From positions 1-56,538 of the forward strand of contig CALXAM010000004.1 in assembly GCA_944386285.1 (NCBI GenBank): DNA of 56,538 nucleotides, read 5' to 3'. Shown here piece after piece: positions 14,800-22,893 of this stretch. Each line of letters starts with the position of its first letter. Position 1 is the first letter of the stretch. The DNA comes from an uncultured Clostridia bacterium (lineage in GTDB: Bacteria > Bacillota > Clostridia > Oscillospirales > Ruminococcaceae). A program made the translations under genes and the position numbers. The notes beneath the pieces are model-generated. The model saw only the letters and a list, made by a program, of their open reading frames with translations. It did not search any database and was not told the DNA's origin.

Positions 14800-17025
14800 T
14801 TAACACTCCTCGACCGTGGTGCGCAGCAGGAGTTCGTGCTGAACAATCGGACTTAATTCCACGAATCTTGCACTGAAGCCGCCGATGCGGACAATCAGAT
14901 TTTGATATTTTTCCGGATGGATCATTGCTTGCTCTAAATCATCTTTTCCGATGGAGGACAAGTTTGTCTGGACACCGTTATTTTCAAAGAAGATTTCGAG
15001 AAGCATTTTGATTTTATCGAATTGATTTTTTAACAGATCTTTGTTGAAACGGATATTGTGGACAACGCCAACATGTTTGGAAGCATCAAATTTCCGCATT
15101 GAATTGAGCGTTGCCGTCAATCCGTTCTTGTCCCCGCCGATTGATGGGCTGTTGCCGTTGGAAAGAGGTTCGCCTGCTTTTCTGCCGCATGGCGTAGCAG
15201 AGGTGACCTTTCCGCGTTCCGCAGAACCGGAATTGTTGACGCTGACGATATGATAGCGGTACAATGTTGTTTGCTTGCCGCCTTCTGCGTGCAGATCAGA
15301 AATATTATTGAGTACACGCACAGCGATTTCGTCCGCTTCATCATCGTCATTGCCATATTTCGGCGCATCTAAAAGTGCCTGACGTTCTTTCTCATACCCG
15401 ACGAAATTTGCATCAAGCATCTGGACAAGCTCTGTTAGCGTAAACATCTTTTTGTCATAGACACAGTGTTTAATTGCAGTTAAACTATCTGCACAAGTGA
15501 TCAGACCGAAAATCTCACTGGTAGCGCAGAGATAGCGGCATCCGCCTGAGAAAATGCCTTTTCCCTTTTCTAAACAGTCATGTGTGAGCAGACTTACCAT
15601 GAGGTATTCTGATTCTTCACCGGCAACCTGATAGTTTAACTGTTCATGATACGCCATTTCTTCACAAGGGACGCGCATCATTTCAGAGTATGCAGAAAAC
15701 AGATCTTCAAACGTTTCGTATTCGGATACGTCTTTCATATTTTCTGCCTGTAATGTGTTGGTAAAGGAATCATATCCTTTGTGAAGGACGACATCAAGTG
15801 CCTGTGCTAAGGTCACACCGGTGTTCGGTGTTGCAGCGCCGCAGCCCTCCATGATATATTCGCCGCATCCAAGGGGAACCCAGTGTGCAGCAGCTTCTTC
15901 CTCGCTGATTCCGTATGATTTCATTACACTCGGAATGACGGTTTCGTCGCTGTAAATGATCGGGTACACAGCGCCGGCAGCAATATTTTCAAGCGTTTTG
16001 TTCATGAGCTCTTCGTTCATGCCGGTATAGTAACGCAGTGTGAGCTGCGGAACGACATCCATGACACGTTTTGACGTTTCAATGAACAAAAGGGCAAGTT
16101 TATCAGCTTCTTCCGGGTTTGTACGGCCTTTTCCGCCGATAATAATACGGCTGTCATGAACTTTGCTTACGCGAATGATTGCTTTGTAGAACGAAGACAG
16201 CCAACGGATTGCTTCTTCATCATTGATCCGGTTTTCTTTTACATCGTTTGCATAGAACGAGCCGAGTGTCTCATCAAGCCGGCCGAAATTCATCAGATCG
16301 GAGCAGACTGCATAGATCCAGATCAGCTGAAGCGCTTCTTTGAATGTGCGCGGTGCATTGTCTTTGATCCATGCAAAGTTGTTGCGGATCTGTGTGAGTT
16401 CATACAAACGCCGTTCCGAAAGAGACGGATCACAGAGCATTTGCTCTGCACTGTCGCGGTACATTGCACATGCGTCCGCAATCACATCGAGTGACATCTC
16501 GAGTGCATCGTAGAATGTGCTGTCACCATTTTGCTCACGGAATGTCTGGATTCGTTTGTGAAGACCTGGAAGACCTTCTGTAACAAGTAATTTTAAGTCA
16601 ACGTTCATGCCTGCGACACGGCACACAGCGTAGTAGTACCGTCCGACTGCAATCTGTTTGTGGTATTTTTCATAGAAACGTTCGCGTACTTTTGCTTCTG
16701 TATTTTCTTTTTTCCAGAAAGCACGCATTTGCTCCACCTGTGCAATGTATGCGTCATCTACGGTATCGCGGATTTTATCGAGTGCGTCTTTGACACGATC
16801 ATCCCAATAATAATAGGTGTAGCTGCCGCCATACTGTGGAGAAAATCCGACAAATCCGTGTTTCATATATCCGACAATCAGATCTTCTTCACCAATCGGT
16901 TCCAGCACATATGGAACTTGAAGCGCCAGGCATTTTGCTTCTCTGAGCGCTTTATCCGGTTCGCTTTGATAAGTACGCGTGAACGCAAGCGCATAATCAA
17001 GATCCTGTTTTTCATTATAGAACAT
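14800..17025 (-). CDS. Glycyl radical enzyme of unassigned substrate (PFL/dehydratase superfamily)
   Basis: A 741-residue enzyme of the pyruvate formate-lyase superfamily. The glycyl radical loop reads RIGGFSARFV with Gly716 as radical site, close to the canonical RVxGY. The active-site loop is LGCGEY with Cys386 as thiyl residue and Glu388 two residues later, the C-x-E pair of dehydratases and C-X lyases, not the Cys-Cys pair of true pyruvate formate-lyase. It is therefore probably a dehydratase, decarboxylase or C-N/C-S lyase. The exact GCGEYIMEG loop differs from the GCVEP loop of the well-characterised members. The ATG at 17025 follows CGGAGGA; seven extra upstream codons are rejected. 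It is transcribed divergently from an AraC regulator that may control it. Confidence 0.88.
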   Translation of the reverse strand: MFYNEKQDLDYALAFTRTYQSEPDKALREAKCLALQVPYVLEPIGEEDLIVGYMKHGFVGFSPQYGGSYTYYYWDDRVKDALDKIRDTVDDAYIAQVEQMRAFWKKENTEAKVRERFYEKYHKQIAVGRYYYAVCRVAGMNVDLKLLVTEGLPGLHKRIQTFREQNGDSTFYDALEMSLDVIADACAMYRDSAEQMLCDPSLSERRLYELTQIRNNFAWIKDNAPRTFKEALQLIWIYAVCSDLMNFGRLDETLGSFYANDVKENRINDEEAIRWLSSFYKAIIRVSKVHDSRIIIGGKGRTNPEEADKLALLFIETSKRVMDVVPQLTLRYYTGMNEELMNKTLENIAAGAVYPIIYSDETVIPSVMKSYGISEEEAAAHWVPLGCGEYIMEGCGAATPNTGVTLAQALDVVLHKGYDSFTNTLQAENMKDVSEYETFEDLFSAYSEMMRVPCEEMAYHEQLNYQVAGEESEYLMVSLLTHDCLEKGKGIFSGGCRYLCATSEIFGLITCADSLTAIKHCVYDKKMFTLTELVQMLDANFVGYEKERQALLDAPKYGNDDDEADEIAVRVLNNISDLHAEGGKQTTLYRYHIVSVNNSGSAERGKVTSATPCGRKAGEPLSNGNSPSIGGDKNGLTATLNSMRKFDASKHVGVVHNIRFNKDLLKNQFDKIKMLLEIFFENNGVQTNLSSIGKDDLEQAMIHPEKYQNLIVRIGGFSARFVELSPIVQHELLLRTTVEEC

Positions 17026-17044
17026 ATTGATTCCTCCGATAATC

Positions 17045-17064
17045 AAGCGGGTAGACTCCCGCTT
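17045..17064 (-). promoter_or_regulatory. Leader hairpin just upstream of the glycyl radical enzyme start
   Basis: A perfect 7-bp GC-rich stem (17045-17051 with 17058-17064, 6-base loop) sits in the mRNA leader about 20 bases before the ATG and adjacent to the ribosome site. It is not followed by a T-run, so it would affect translation or stability and not termination. Confidence 0.4.
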
Positions 17065-17113
17065 CCTTCTGCCTTTATCATACGAAAAAATTTTTTTAAA
17101 ATCTACTGTACCA

Positions 17114-17142
17114 TTGACGTGTTTTTATGGTATATTGATATT
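17114..17142 (+). promoter_or_regulatory. Candidate promoter of the AraC regulator
   Basis: TTGACG (17114-17119), a 17-base spacer and GATATT (17137-17142), 38 bases before the ATG at 17181. The -10 is imperfect. Confidence 0.4.
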
Positions 17143-17180
17143 GTTTAGATGGCAACATCGTCATGAAAGGAGAGAAAAAA

Positions 17181-18035
17181 ATGATTCGCCTGAGTGCAAA
17201 AAAAAGACCGGAGTCCGCAAGGATGCTGGTGCTTAAACAAAACAGTATTGCTGAAACGTTTCAGCTTCACTGCCATGATTTTCATGAGTTTTTTCTTGTA
17301 ACAAAAGGACGTGCGCTTCATTTGGTCAATGAATCGTATCAAATCGTTTCGCGCGGTTCGCTCGTATTTGTTCGTCCGGATGATGCGCATTGTTATGATT
17401 ATTATAAATCACAGGATTTTACGTTTTATAACTCAGGTCTTCCACAGTCGGATTATGAGCGTTTATGTCAGTTTTACGGCGAGGAGGCTGTGAAAGCGCT
17501 TGACACGCTGCCGCTTTCCAAACACGTGATTTTAACAGATGCGCAAACGCATCGATTGGAAGAACCGATGGAGCAGCTGCTCACCATGAAAGATGATAAA
17601 TCTCGCATTATGCTTTATCGGCGGCTGAGTGCGGAAGCAATGTACTATTTTTTAACCGCAGACAACCGTGACAGTGAAACACGTCCGCCGGACTGGCTGT
17701 TACATGTGCTTGATGAAATGGCCAAGCCTGAAAATTTTGTGCAGGGACTTGACCGGCTGATTCAGATTGCGAATTATTCACAGGAGTATATTAACCGAGA
17801 GTTCCGTCGTCATTTGGGAACAACACCGACGCATTATATCAACGAATTGCGTCTGCGATATGCGCATGAATTATTATCGCAGACGGATCTTCCAATTGTG
17901 GAGATTTGCGGGATGTGTGGGTTCCATAATCTGAGTCACTTTTATACATGTTTTTCTGAATATTTCGATACGTCGCCTGCAAAGCTTAGACGGACGTTAA
18001 CAGCGGCCAAAAGGGAGGAGACCAATGCAGATTGA
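17181..18035 (+). CDS. AraC family transcriptional regulator
   Basis: A 284-residue regulator. The N-terminal cupin-like effector domain contains LHCHDFHEFFLV and a later PDDAHCYD, His-rich loops typical of sugar-sensing AraC proteins such as RhaS/MelR types. The C-terminal 100 residues hold two helix-turn-helix units, including NREFRRHLGTTPTHYINELR and the conserved GFHNLSHFYTCF segment before the end. The ATG at 17181 follows AAAGGAGAG; six codons upstream are rejected. It is divergent from the glycyl radical enzyme and overlaps the MATE exporter gene by 11 bases, so it probably controls one or both. Confidence 0.9.
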   Translation: MIRLSAKKRPESARMLVLKQNSIAETFQLHCHDFHEFFLVTKGRALHLVNESYQIVSRGSLVFVRPDDAHCYDYYKSQDFTFYNSGLPQSDYERLCQFYGEEAVKALDTLPLSKHVILTDAQTHRLEEPMEQLLTMKDDKSRIMLYRRLSAEAMYYFLTADNRDSETRPPDWLLHVLDEMAKPENFVQGLDRLIQIANYSQEYINREFRRHLGTTPTHYINELRLRYAHELLSQTDLPIVEICGMCGFHNLSHFYTCFSEYFDTSPAKLRRTLTAAKREETNAD

Positions 18036-19383
18036 TTTAACGCGTGGTTCCGTAGCTGGTTCCATGCTTCGTTTTTCACTTCCGCTGATTGCGGGAAACC
18101 TGCTTCAGCAATGTTATAATATTACGGATACGTTTATTGTGAGCCGGATCAGTTCGGATGCACTGGCAGCCGTCGGTACCTCTTATTCTGTGATGACTTT
18201 TTTGACCTCTGTGATTTTGGGGCTTTGCATGGGAAGCGGAATTTTATTTTCTATGCTATTTGGTGCAAAGAAGCAGGAAGAGCTTAAAACATCGGTGTTT
18301 CTTTCGTTTTTATTGATTGGTGTGCTCACGGTTGTGATTACGGCTTTGTCCATTCTCTTTTTACCGCAGATCCTCTTGTTTTTAGAGATTCCTTCCTCAA
18401 TCCAATCAATGACATACGCCTATTTGTTTTTTATTTTTTTAGGGCTTCCTGCGACATTTTTCTATAATTTTTTTGCATCCCTTTTGCGTGCAGTCGGCAA
18501 TTCATTGATGCCGCTTCTGTTCTTAGGAATTTGCGCGGTATTAAATCTCTTTCTTGATTGGCTGTTTGTATTCCCGATGCAGATGGGCGTTTCAGGCGCG
18601 GCTATCGCGACGATTGCAGCACAGTTTGTTTCGGCGATTGGAATGACGATATACTGCATCAAAAAAGCACCGCAGCTCATTCCGTCACGTCAGCATTGCC
18701 GGTTTGATCGTTCGATTCTCTCACAGATTGCAGGATATTCATTGCTCACTTGTGTACAGCAGTCGGTCATGAATTTTGGTATTTTGCTCGTGCAGGGTGT
18801 TGTGAACCGGTTCGGCGTTTCTGTGATGGCTGCATTTGCAGCAGCTGTTAAAATTGATTCCTTTGCCTATATGCCGGTGCAGGATTTCGGCAATGCATTT
18901 TCTACCTTTATTGCACAAAACAGAGGTGCCGGACAAACAGATCGAATCCGGCGGGGATTGCGCAGTGCACTGCTCATTTCTTTGCTGTTTTGTATCGTGA
19001 TTTCAGTGCTTGTTATTTTGTTTGCAGCACCGCTTATGACCATTTTTATTGATCCGTCACAAACCCAAATTATCGAAACGGGTGTGACTTATCTTCGGAT
19101 TGAAGGTACGTTTTATTTCGCAATCGGCTTTTTGTTTTTGTTCTATGGACTGTATCGCGGACTTGGACATCCCGGGGTTTCTGTGGTGCTGACGGTTATT
19201 TCTCTTGGCCTTCGTGTCGTGCTTTCTTATGTGCTTTCTCCCATCTCTTTTATCGGTGTGCTTGGAATATGGTGGGCAATTCCGATCGGATGGGTGATTG
19301 CAGATCTTGTGGGTGCGTTATTTTATGCCCGCTTTGTAAAACGGGAACTCCTGCAAAACAGGAACACGCATGAGATGGTTTAA
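18025..19383 (+). CDS. MATE family multidrug efflux transporter
   Basis: A 452-residue integral membrane protein with about 12 hydrophobic segments arranged as two homologous halves, the MATE layout. The opening LPLIAGNLLQQCYNITDT is the family hallmark at the end of helix 1. It exports cationic or organic compounds in exchange for Na+ or H+. The start ATG is preceded by GGGAGGAG inside the end of the AraC gene and overlaps it, indicating co-transcription. No terminator is visible directly after it, and the 214 bases to the next gene contain only the next promoter. Confidence 0.9.
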   Translation: MQIDLTRGSVAGSMLRFSLPLIAGNLLQQCYNITDTFIVSRISSDALAAVGTSYSVMTFLTSVILGLCMGSGILFSMLFGAKKQEELKTSVFLSFLLIGVLTVVITALSILFLPQILLFLEIPSSIQSMTYAYLFFIFLGLPATFFYNFFASLLRAVGNSLMPLLFLGICAVLNLFLDWLFVFPMQMGVSGAAIATIAAQFVSAIGMTIYCIKKAPQLIPSRQHCRFDRSILSQIAGYSLLTCVQQSVMNFGILLVQGVVNRFGVSVMAAFAAAVKIDSFAYMPVQDFGNAFSTFIAQNRGAGQTDRIRRGLRSALLISLLFCIVISVLVILFAAPLMTIFIDPSQTQIIETGVTYLRIEGTFYFAIGFLFLFYGLYRGLGHPGVSVVLTVISLGLRVVLSYVLSPISFIGVLGIWWAIPIGWVIADLVGALFYARFVKRELLQNRNTHEMV

Positions 19384-19519
19384 AAGTGACATCGTTTTAT
19401 AAGTGTTATTGTTTTTTGTACGAAAAACATGACGAACGTTTCTGTTGTTTTTTTGGAACGTTGTTGTGTGATCGAAAGAGAATGTACCGCTTCAGTCCAC
19501 ACGACTTCGTATGGCTTTC

Positions 19520-19548
19520 TTGCCTTTCAAAAAGCCTTGTGCTATAGT
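19520..19548 (+). promoter_or_regulatory. Promoter of the TetM-like GTPase gene
   Basis: TTGCCT (19520-19525) and TATAGT (19543-19548) are separated by 17 bases; the ATG lies 49 bases downstream. No long leader or attenuator of the kind seen before mobile tet(M) genes is present. Confidence 0.5.
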
Positions 19549-19597
19549 AAAATTTGTTTGTTGCGGTAAAAGAGATTTTTTAAATGGGAGAATGCGC

Positions 19598-21544
19598 ATG
19601 AAAACAGTGAATATTGGAATTGTAGCGCATGTTGACGCGGGAAAGACGACATTAACCGAACAGCTTTTATACTGTTCGGGTCAGACACGAACGGTTGGCA
19701 GCGTCGATGACGGCACATCGCAGAGCGATTTTTTAAAGGTGGAGCAAAGACGTGGAATTTCCGTTCGAACCAGTGTGGTTTCGCTGCAATACGGCGATGT
19801 ACGGATCAATGTCATTGACACGCCCGGACACGCCGATTTTGCGGCTGACGTGGAACGGTCGCTTGCGGTGCTCGATGTGGCTGTCGTGATGATTTCAGCG
19901 GTTGAGGGAATTCAGCCGCAGACAGAACTGCTGATTGAAGCACTGATGCGGACGAATACACGAATGATCTTTGTCATCAATAAGGTGGATCGCGCAGGAA
20001 GCCGGATACAAAAGATTATAGACGAAATTCGCGAGCGGTTTTCGCTTCGCACCATTTGTTTAACGGATGTAAAGCAGGAAGGGGAACGGGATTGTATCCT
20101 GACAGATCGTACGCTCAAATCAGATGATTTTTTCACAGAAGCAACCGAGCTTCTCTGTGAAACGTCAGACGAACTGATGGAACGGTATCTTTCGGGAGAG
20201 GAGATTTCCAAAGAAGAGATCCACCGTTTGATGACAGCCGCTTTTTCATCGGGCGAACTGGTTCCGGCACTTTGCATGGCTGCATTGCACGGAAAAGGAA
20301 TTGCGTCACTGCTTTCGCTGCTGGCTGCCTGTGATTTCTCCTATAAGAATCGACAGGACGATACGCTTTCCGGAATTGTATATCAGGTGACGCATGATAA
20401 GGCAATGGGACGTGTGGCTCATGTCAGATTATTTGGCGGAGCGCTCAAAAACCGTGACAGCGTACAGCTAACAGACGGAAGTGAGCAGAAAATTACGCAG
20501 ATCCGCCGGTATCAGGGCGGGAAATTTTCTGATATCGGAGAAGTGCGGCGTGGAGAGATCGGTGCGTTGTGCGGCCTTTCGAATATCCGTGCAGGCGATA
20601 TCATTGGTGAGCTGTTCGGATTACAGCAGTATGAACTGTCCGCGCCGTTGTTTTGTGTGCAGGCAGCCCCCAAAACTGCATCGGAACGATATACGCTTTT
20701 ACAGGCGCTTTTGGAGCTTTCGGCAGAAGATCCGGGAATGCGTGTTTCCTATGAACAAGGAGAGCAGGAGATCGACGTAAACGTCACCGGCAAAATCCAA
20801 CTTGAGGTGATAAACGAGCTCCTGCAAACGCGGTACGGCCTTTCCTGCACATTCTCCGCACCGTCTGTGATTTACAGAGAAACCCCGATCAAACCGGGAC
20901 GTGGTCATGAAGCATATACGATGCCAAAGCCATGCTGGGCAATCGTAACGCTTGATATTACGCCGCTGCCGCGCGGAAGCGGCATCACGTTTTCGTCGAC
21001 GGTACCGAATAATCAGATGTTTTACCGGTATCAGCGCCATGTGGAAACCGCGCTTTACCGTGCGGCGAAACAAGGCCTTTATAACTGGGAAGTCGTCGAT
21101 ATGAATGTCGTACTTTCTGACGGCAATCACCATACGATTCACACCCATCCGATGGATTTCTTTTTGGCAACGCCGCTTGCATTGTATGACGGCTTGCTGC
21201 ATACGGGTACCCATCTGCTTGAACCCATGCAGAAGATGCGTATCGCCGTTCCGGAGGAGTATGCGAAAACAGTGCTGGGCGATTTGATTACACTGCGTGC
21301 ACAAGCGGATGTGCCGGTGATTAAAAACGGAATGTTTTTTGTGGAAGCACGTGTACCGGCAGCGACTGTGATGGACTATAGTGTGACCCTTGCAGCGAAG
21401 ACAAAGGGCAAGGGGAGTCTTTCTCTTCGGTTTGACGGTTATGAGATCTGTCCACCGGGAATCGGGGCGGCAACCCGGCATCGCGGCCCTGATCCGAGAG
21501 ATCGTGACCGTTATATTTTGACAATGCGCAGTGCGATGGCGTGA
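19598..21544 (+). CDS. TetM/EF-G-like ribosomal-protection-type GTPase
   Basis: A 648-residue translational GTPase close in length to TetM/TetW (about 640). G1 AHVDAGKTT (10-18), G3 DTPGH (about 74-78) and G4 NKVD (about 128-131) are intact, followed by EF-G domains II-V. The C-terminal part, with PLPRGSG, LYNWEVVDM and CPPGIGAATRHRG, aligns in order with tetracycline ribosomal protection proteins. However, the sequence is clearly divergent from mobile Tet proteins. The flanking genes and base composition are ordinary chromosome, so it may be a housekeeping paralogue that acts on the ribosome. The ATG at 19598 follows GGGAG; the 29 codons upstream overlap the promoter and are rejected. Confidence 0.85.
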   Translation: MKTVNIGIVAHVDAGKTTLTEQLLYCSGQTRTVGSVDDGTSQSDFLKVEQRRGISVRTSVVSLQYGDVRINVIDTPGHADFAADVERSLAVLDVAVVMISAVEGIQPQTELLIEALMRTNTRMIFVINKVDRAGSRIQKIIDEIRERFSLRTICLTDVKQEGERDCILTDRTLKSDDFFTEATELLCETSDELMERYLSGEEISKEEIHRLMTAAFSSGELVPALCMAALHGKGIASLLSLLAACDFSYKNRQDDTLSGIVYQVTHDKAMGRVAHVRLFGGALKNRDSVQLTDGSEQKITQIRRYQGGKFSDIGEVRRGEIGALCGLSNIRAGDIIGELFGLQQYELSAPLFCVQAAPKTASERYTLLQALLELSAEDPGMRVSYEQGEQEIDVNVTGKIQLEVINELLQTRYGLSCTFSAPSVIYRETPIKPGRGHEAYTMPKPCWAIVTLDITPLPRGSGITFSSTVPNNQMFYRYQRHVETALYRAAKQGLYNWEVVDMNVVLSDGNHHTIHTHPMDFFLATPLALYDGLLHTGTHLLEPMQKMRIAVPEEYAKTVLGDLITLRAQADVPVIKNGMFFVEARVPAATVMDYSVTLAAKTKGKGSLSLRFDGYEICPPGIGAATRHRGPDPRDRDRYILTMRSAMA

Positions 21545-21548
21545 GGAC

Positions 21549-21577
21549 TTGACAAAACAGGAAAACAGGCGTATTCT
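21549..21577 (+). promoter_or_regulatory. Promoter of the Mrp/ApbC gene
   Basis: A consensus TTGACA (21549-21554), a 17-base spacer and TATTCT (21572-21577), 46 bases before the ATG. Confidence 0.65.
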
Positions 21578-21623
21578 TAATTGTATACAAATAAAGTAAA
21601 CTTTCGTTAGGAGCGTATGATTT

Positions 21624-22448
21624 ATGAGCGAATGCAGCCATAACTGTGCATCGTGCAGTGAAAACTGCGGTGAACGTACAGCGCCGGAGAGCATGCTTGC
21701 ACCGGCTAATCCGAACAGTAATGTTAAAAAAGTAATTGGTGTTGTCAGCGGTAAAGGCGGCGTCGGAAAGTCTCTTGTCACTTCGATGCTCGCTGTGCTG
21801 ATGCGCAGAAAAGGATATGAAACCGCGATTTTGGATGCGGATATCACAGGCCCGTCAATCCCGAAAATTTTTCATTTGACTGAGCGCGCAACCGGCAGTG
21901 AAGAGGGAATCTTCCCGGTTGTAAGCAAGCTTGGCACGAAAGTGATGTCCATTAACCTGTTGCTTCCGGATGAAACGGAGCCGGTCGTTTGGCGCGGTCC
22001 GGTCATCGGCAACGCGGTTACGCAATTTTGGAGTGACGTCATGTGGGGCGATGTAGACTTTATGTTTGTTGATATGCCTCCGGGAACCGGCGATGTTCCG
22101 CTGACTGTGTTCCAGTCGCTTCCGGTTGACGGCATTATCGTTGTCACCTCTCCGCAGGATCTTGTTTCCATGATTGTGGGCAAGGCTGTGAAGATGGCGC
22201 AGAAAATGAATGTGCCGATTTTGGGCGTTGTGGAAAACTACAGCTATCTTGAATGTCCGGACTGCGGCAAGCACATCAGTGTCTTTGGTGAGAGCCATGT
22301 GGAGGAGGCCGCAGAGAAATACGGCCTGCCGGTGCTTGCGAAACTGCCGATTGATCCGGCAGTTGCAGCGGCATGCGACAGCGGCATGATTGAGCTGTTT
22401 GACGGAAACTGGCTTGACAGTACGGTCGAAATGCTCGAAAAATTATAA
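21624..22448 (+). CDS. Mrp/NBP35 family Fe-S carrier P-loop ATPase (ApbC-like)
   Basis: A 274-residue cytosolic ATPase that carries and delivers [4Fe-4S] clusters. The deviant Walker A GKGGVGKS is near residues 43-50, DADITGPS is switch-like, and DMPPGTGD is the Mrp signature. The paired CPDC motif at about 210-213 is the cluster site shared between the two subunits of the dimer. It has a short Cys-rich N-terminus (about five Cys in the first 16 residues, CxxxCxxCxxxC), as in NBP35-type members. The gene has its own promoter and terminator. Confidence 0.92.
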   Translation: MSECSHNCASCSENCGERTAPESMLAPANPNSNVKKVIGVVSGKGGVGKSLVTSMLAVLMRRKGYETAILDADITGPSIPKIFHLTERATGSEEGIFPVVSKLGTKVMSINLLLPDETEPVVWRGPVIGNAVTQFWSDVMWGDVDFMFVDMPPGTGDVPLTVFQSLPVDGIIVVTSPQDLVSMIVGKAVKMAQKMNVPILGVVENYSYLECPDCGKHISVFGESHVEEAAEKYGLPVLAKLPIDPAVAAACDSGMIELFDGNWLDSTVEMLEKL

Positions 22449-22462
22449 GATTATACGAAAGA

Positions 22463-22508
22463 AAAACCGCGGCAGTCTGTTTTTTAAAACAGTGCCGCGG
22501 TTTTTTTA
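22463..22508 (+). terminator. Terminator of the Mrp gene
   Basis: ACCGCGGCA and TGCCGCGGT pair around an internal T-run/A-run loop and are followed by seven T bases. Confidence 0.9.
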
Positions 22509-22553
22509 TGTGGTTCTCATTTTAACATTTAAGCAGAATAGATTCACGTACTT

Positions 22554-22587
22554 AAAAATGGAGTCCTCAAGCGAAGGCTCCATTTTT
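22554..22587. terminator. Second, bidirectional hairpin in the gap before the xylan locus
   Basis: A 10-bp stem with arms 22554-22563 and 22578-22587 is flanked by A and T runs. The gap 22449-22893 holds this hairpin, a promoter, three operators and an attenuator-like hairpin, but no credible gene. Confidence 0.6.
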
Positions 22588-22642
22588 GTATATTTGTGCA
22601 AGGTAACAAAAGGAAGGGGGTAAATTTGTGAATATTTACAGG

Positions 22643-22671
22643 TAGACTTTTTGATAGGAATGTGGTACGAT
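22643..22671 (+). promoter_or_regulatory. Candidate promoter of the GH39 gene
   Basis: TAGACT (22643-22648), 17 bases, TACGAT (22666-22671). The first operator begins 12 bases after the -10, where the transcript should start, which supports this placement although the boxes are weak. Confidence 0.4.
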
Positions 22672-22682
22672 GAAGTCAGTAA

Positions 22683-22694
22683 GAAACCGGTTTC
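22683..22694. promoter_or_regulatory. Palindromic operator copy 1 (LacI-type)
   Basis: A perfect GAAACCGGTTTC palindrome with central CG, the half-site form recognised by many LacI/GalR-family repressors. It overlaps the predicted start of transcription. It is identical to copies 2 and 3. Confidence 0.75.
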
Positions 22695-22720
22695 CAAGAA
22701 AAACGAGGAAACGGCGCATT

Positions 22721-22758
22721 CCCCCAAACAATGAACGGTTCATTGGAGGGGTTTTCTT
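22721..22758 (+). promoter_or_regulatory. Attenuator-like hairpin in the GH39 leader
   Basis: CCCC (22722-22725) pairs with GGGG (22748-22751), and inside it CAATGA (22729-22734) pairs with TCATTG (22740-22745) around a 5-base loop. TTTTCTT follows. It lies between operators 1 and 2 in the transcribed leader, so it could end transcription early. No alternative antiterminator fold is obvious by eye. Confidence 0.5.
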
Positions 22759-22770
22759 GGCGGTTGTTTA

Positions 22771-22782
22771 GAAACCGGTTTC
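22771..22782. promoter_or_regulatory. Palindromic operator copy 2 (LacI-type)
   Basis: A second perfect GAAACCGGTTTC, centred 88 bp after copy 1 and directly after the attenuator-like hairpin. Confidence 0.75.
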
Positions 22783-22853
22783 CAAAAGATAAAAGAATAG
22801 AGAAAAGAAAGATCCGGCGTCTGTTGCGTACGGGTTTTCTTTGGAAACACATA

Positions 22854-22865
22854 GAAACCGGTTTC
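22854..22865. promoter_or_regulatory. Palindromic operator copy 3 (LacI-type)
   Basis: A third perfect copy, extended to an 18-bp palindrome over 22851-22868, centred 83 bp after copy 2 and 28 bases before the GH39 start codon. Confidence 0.75.
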
Positions 22866-22893
22866 TATGTCACGTATCGGAGAGGAGTATTTT

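Noticed and set aside
19598..21544. Mobile tetracycline resistance gene
   Set aside because: Sequence is divergent from Tet(M/O/W), lacks the usual leader and has no transposon genes nearby; base composition equals the surrounding chromosome.
20699..21847. 382-codon minus-strand frame
   Set aside because: It spans the ends of the TetM-like and Mrp genes in antisense and has no recognisable motif; both sense genes are clear.
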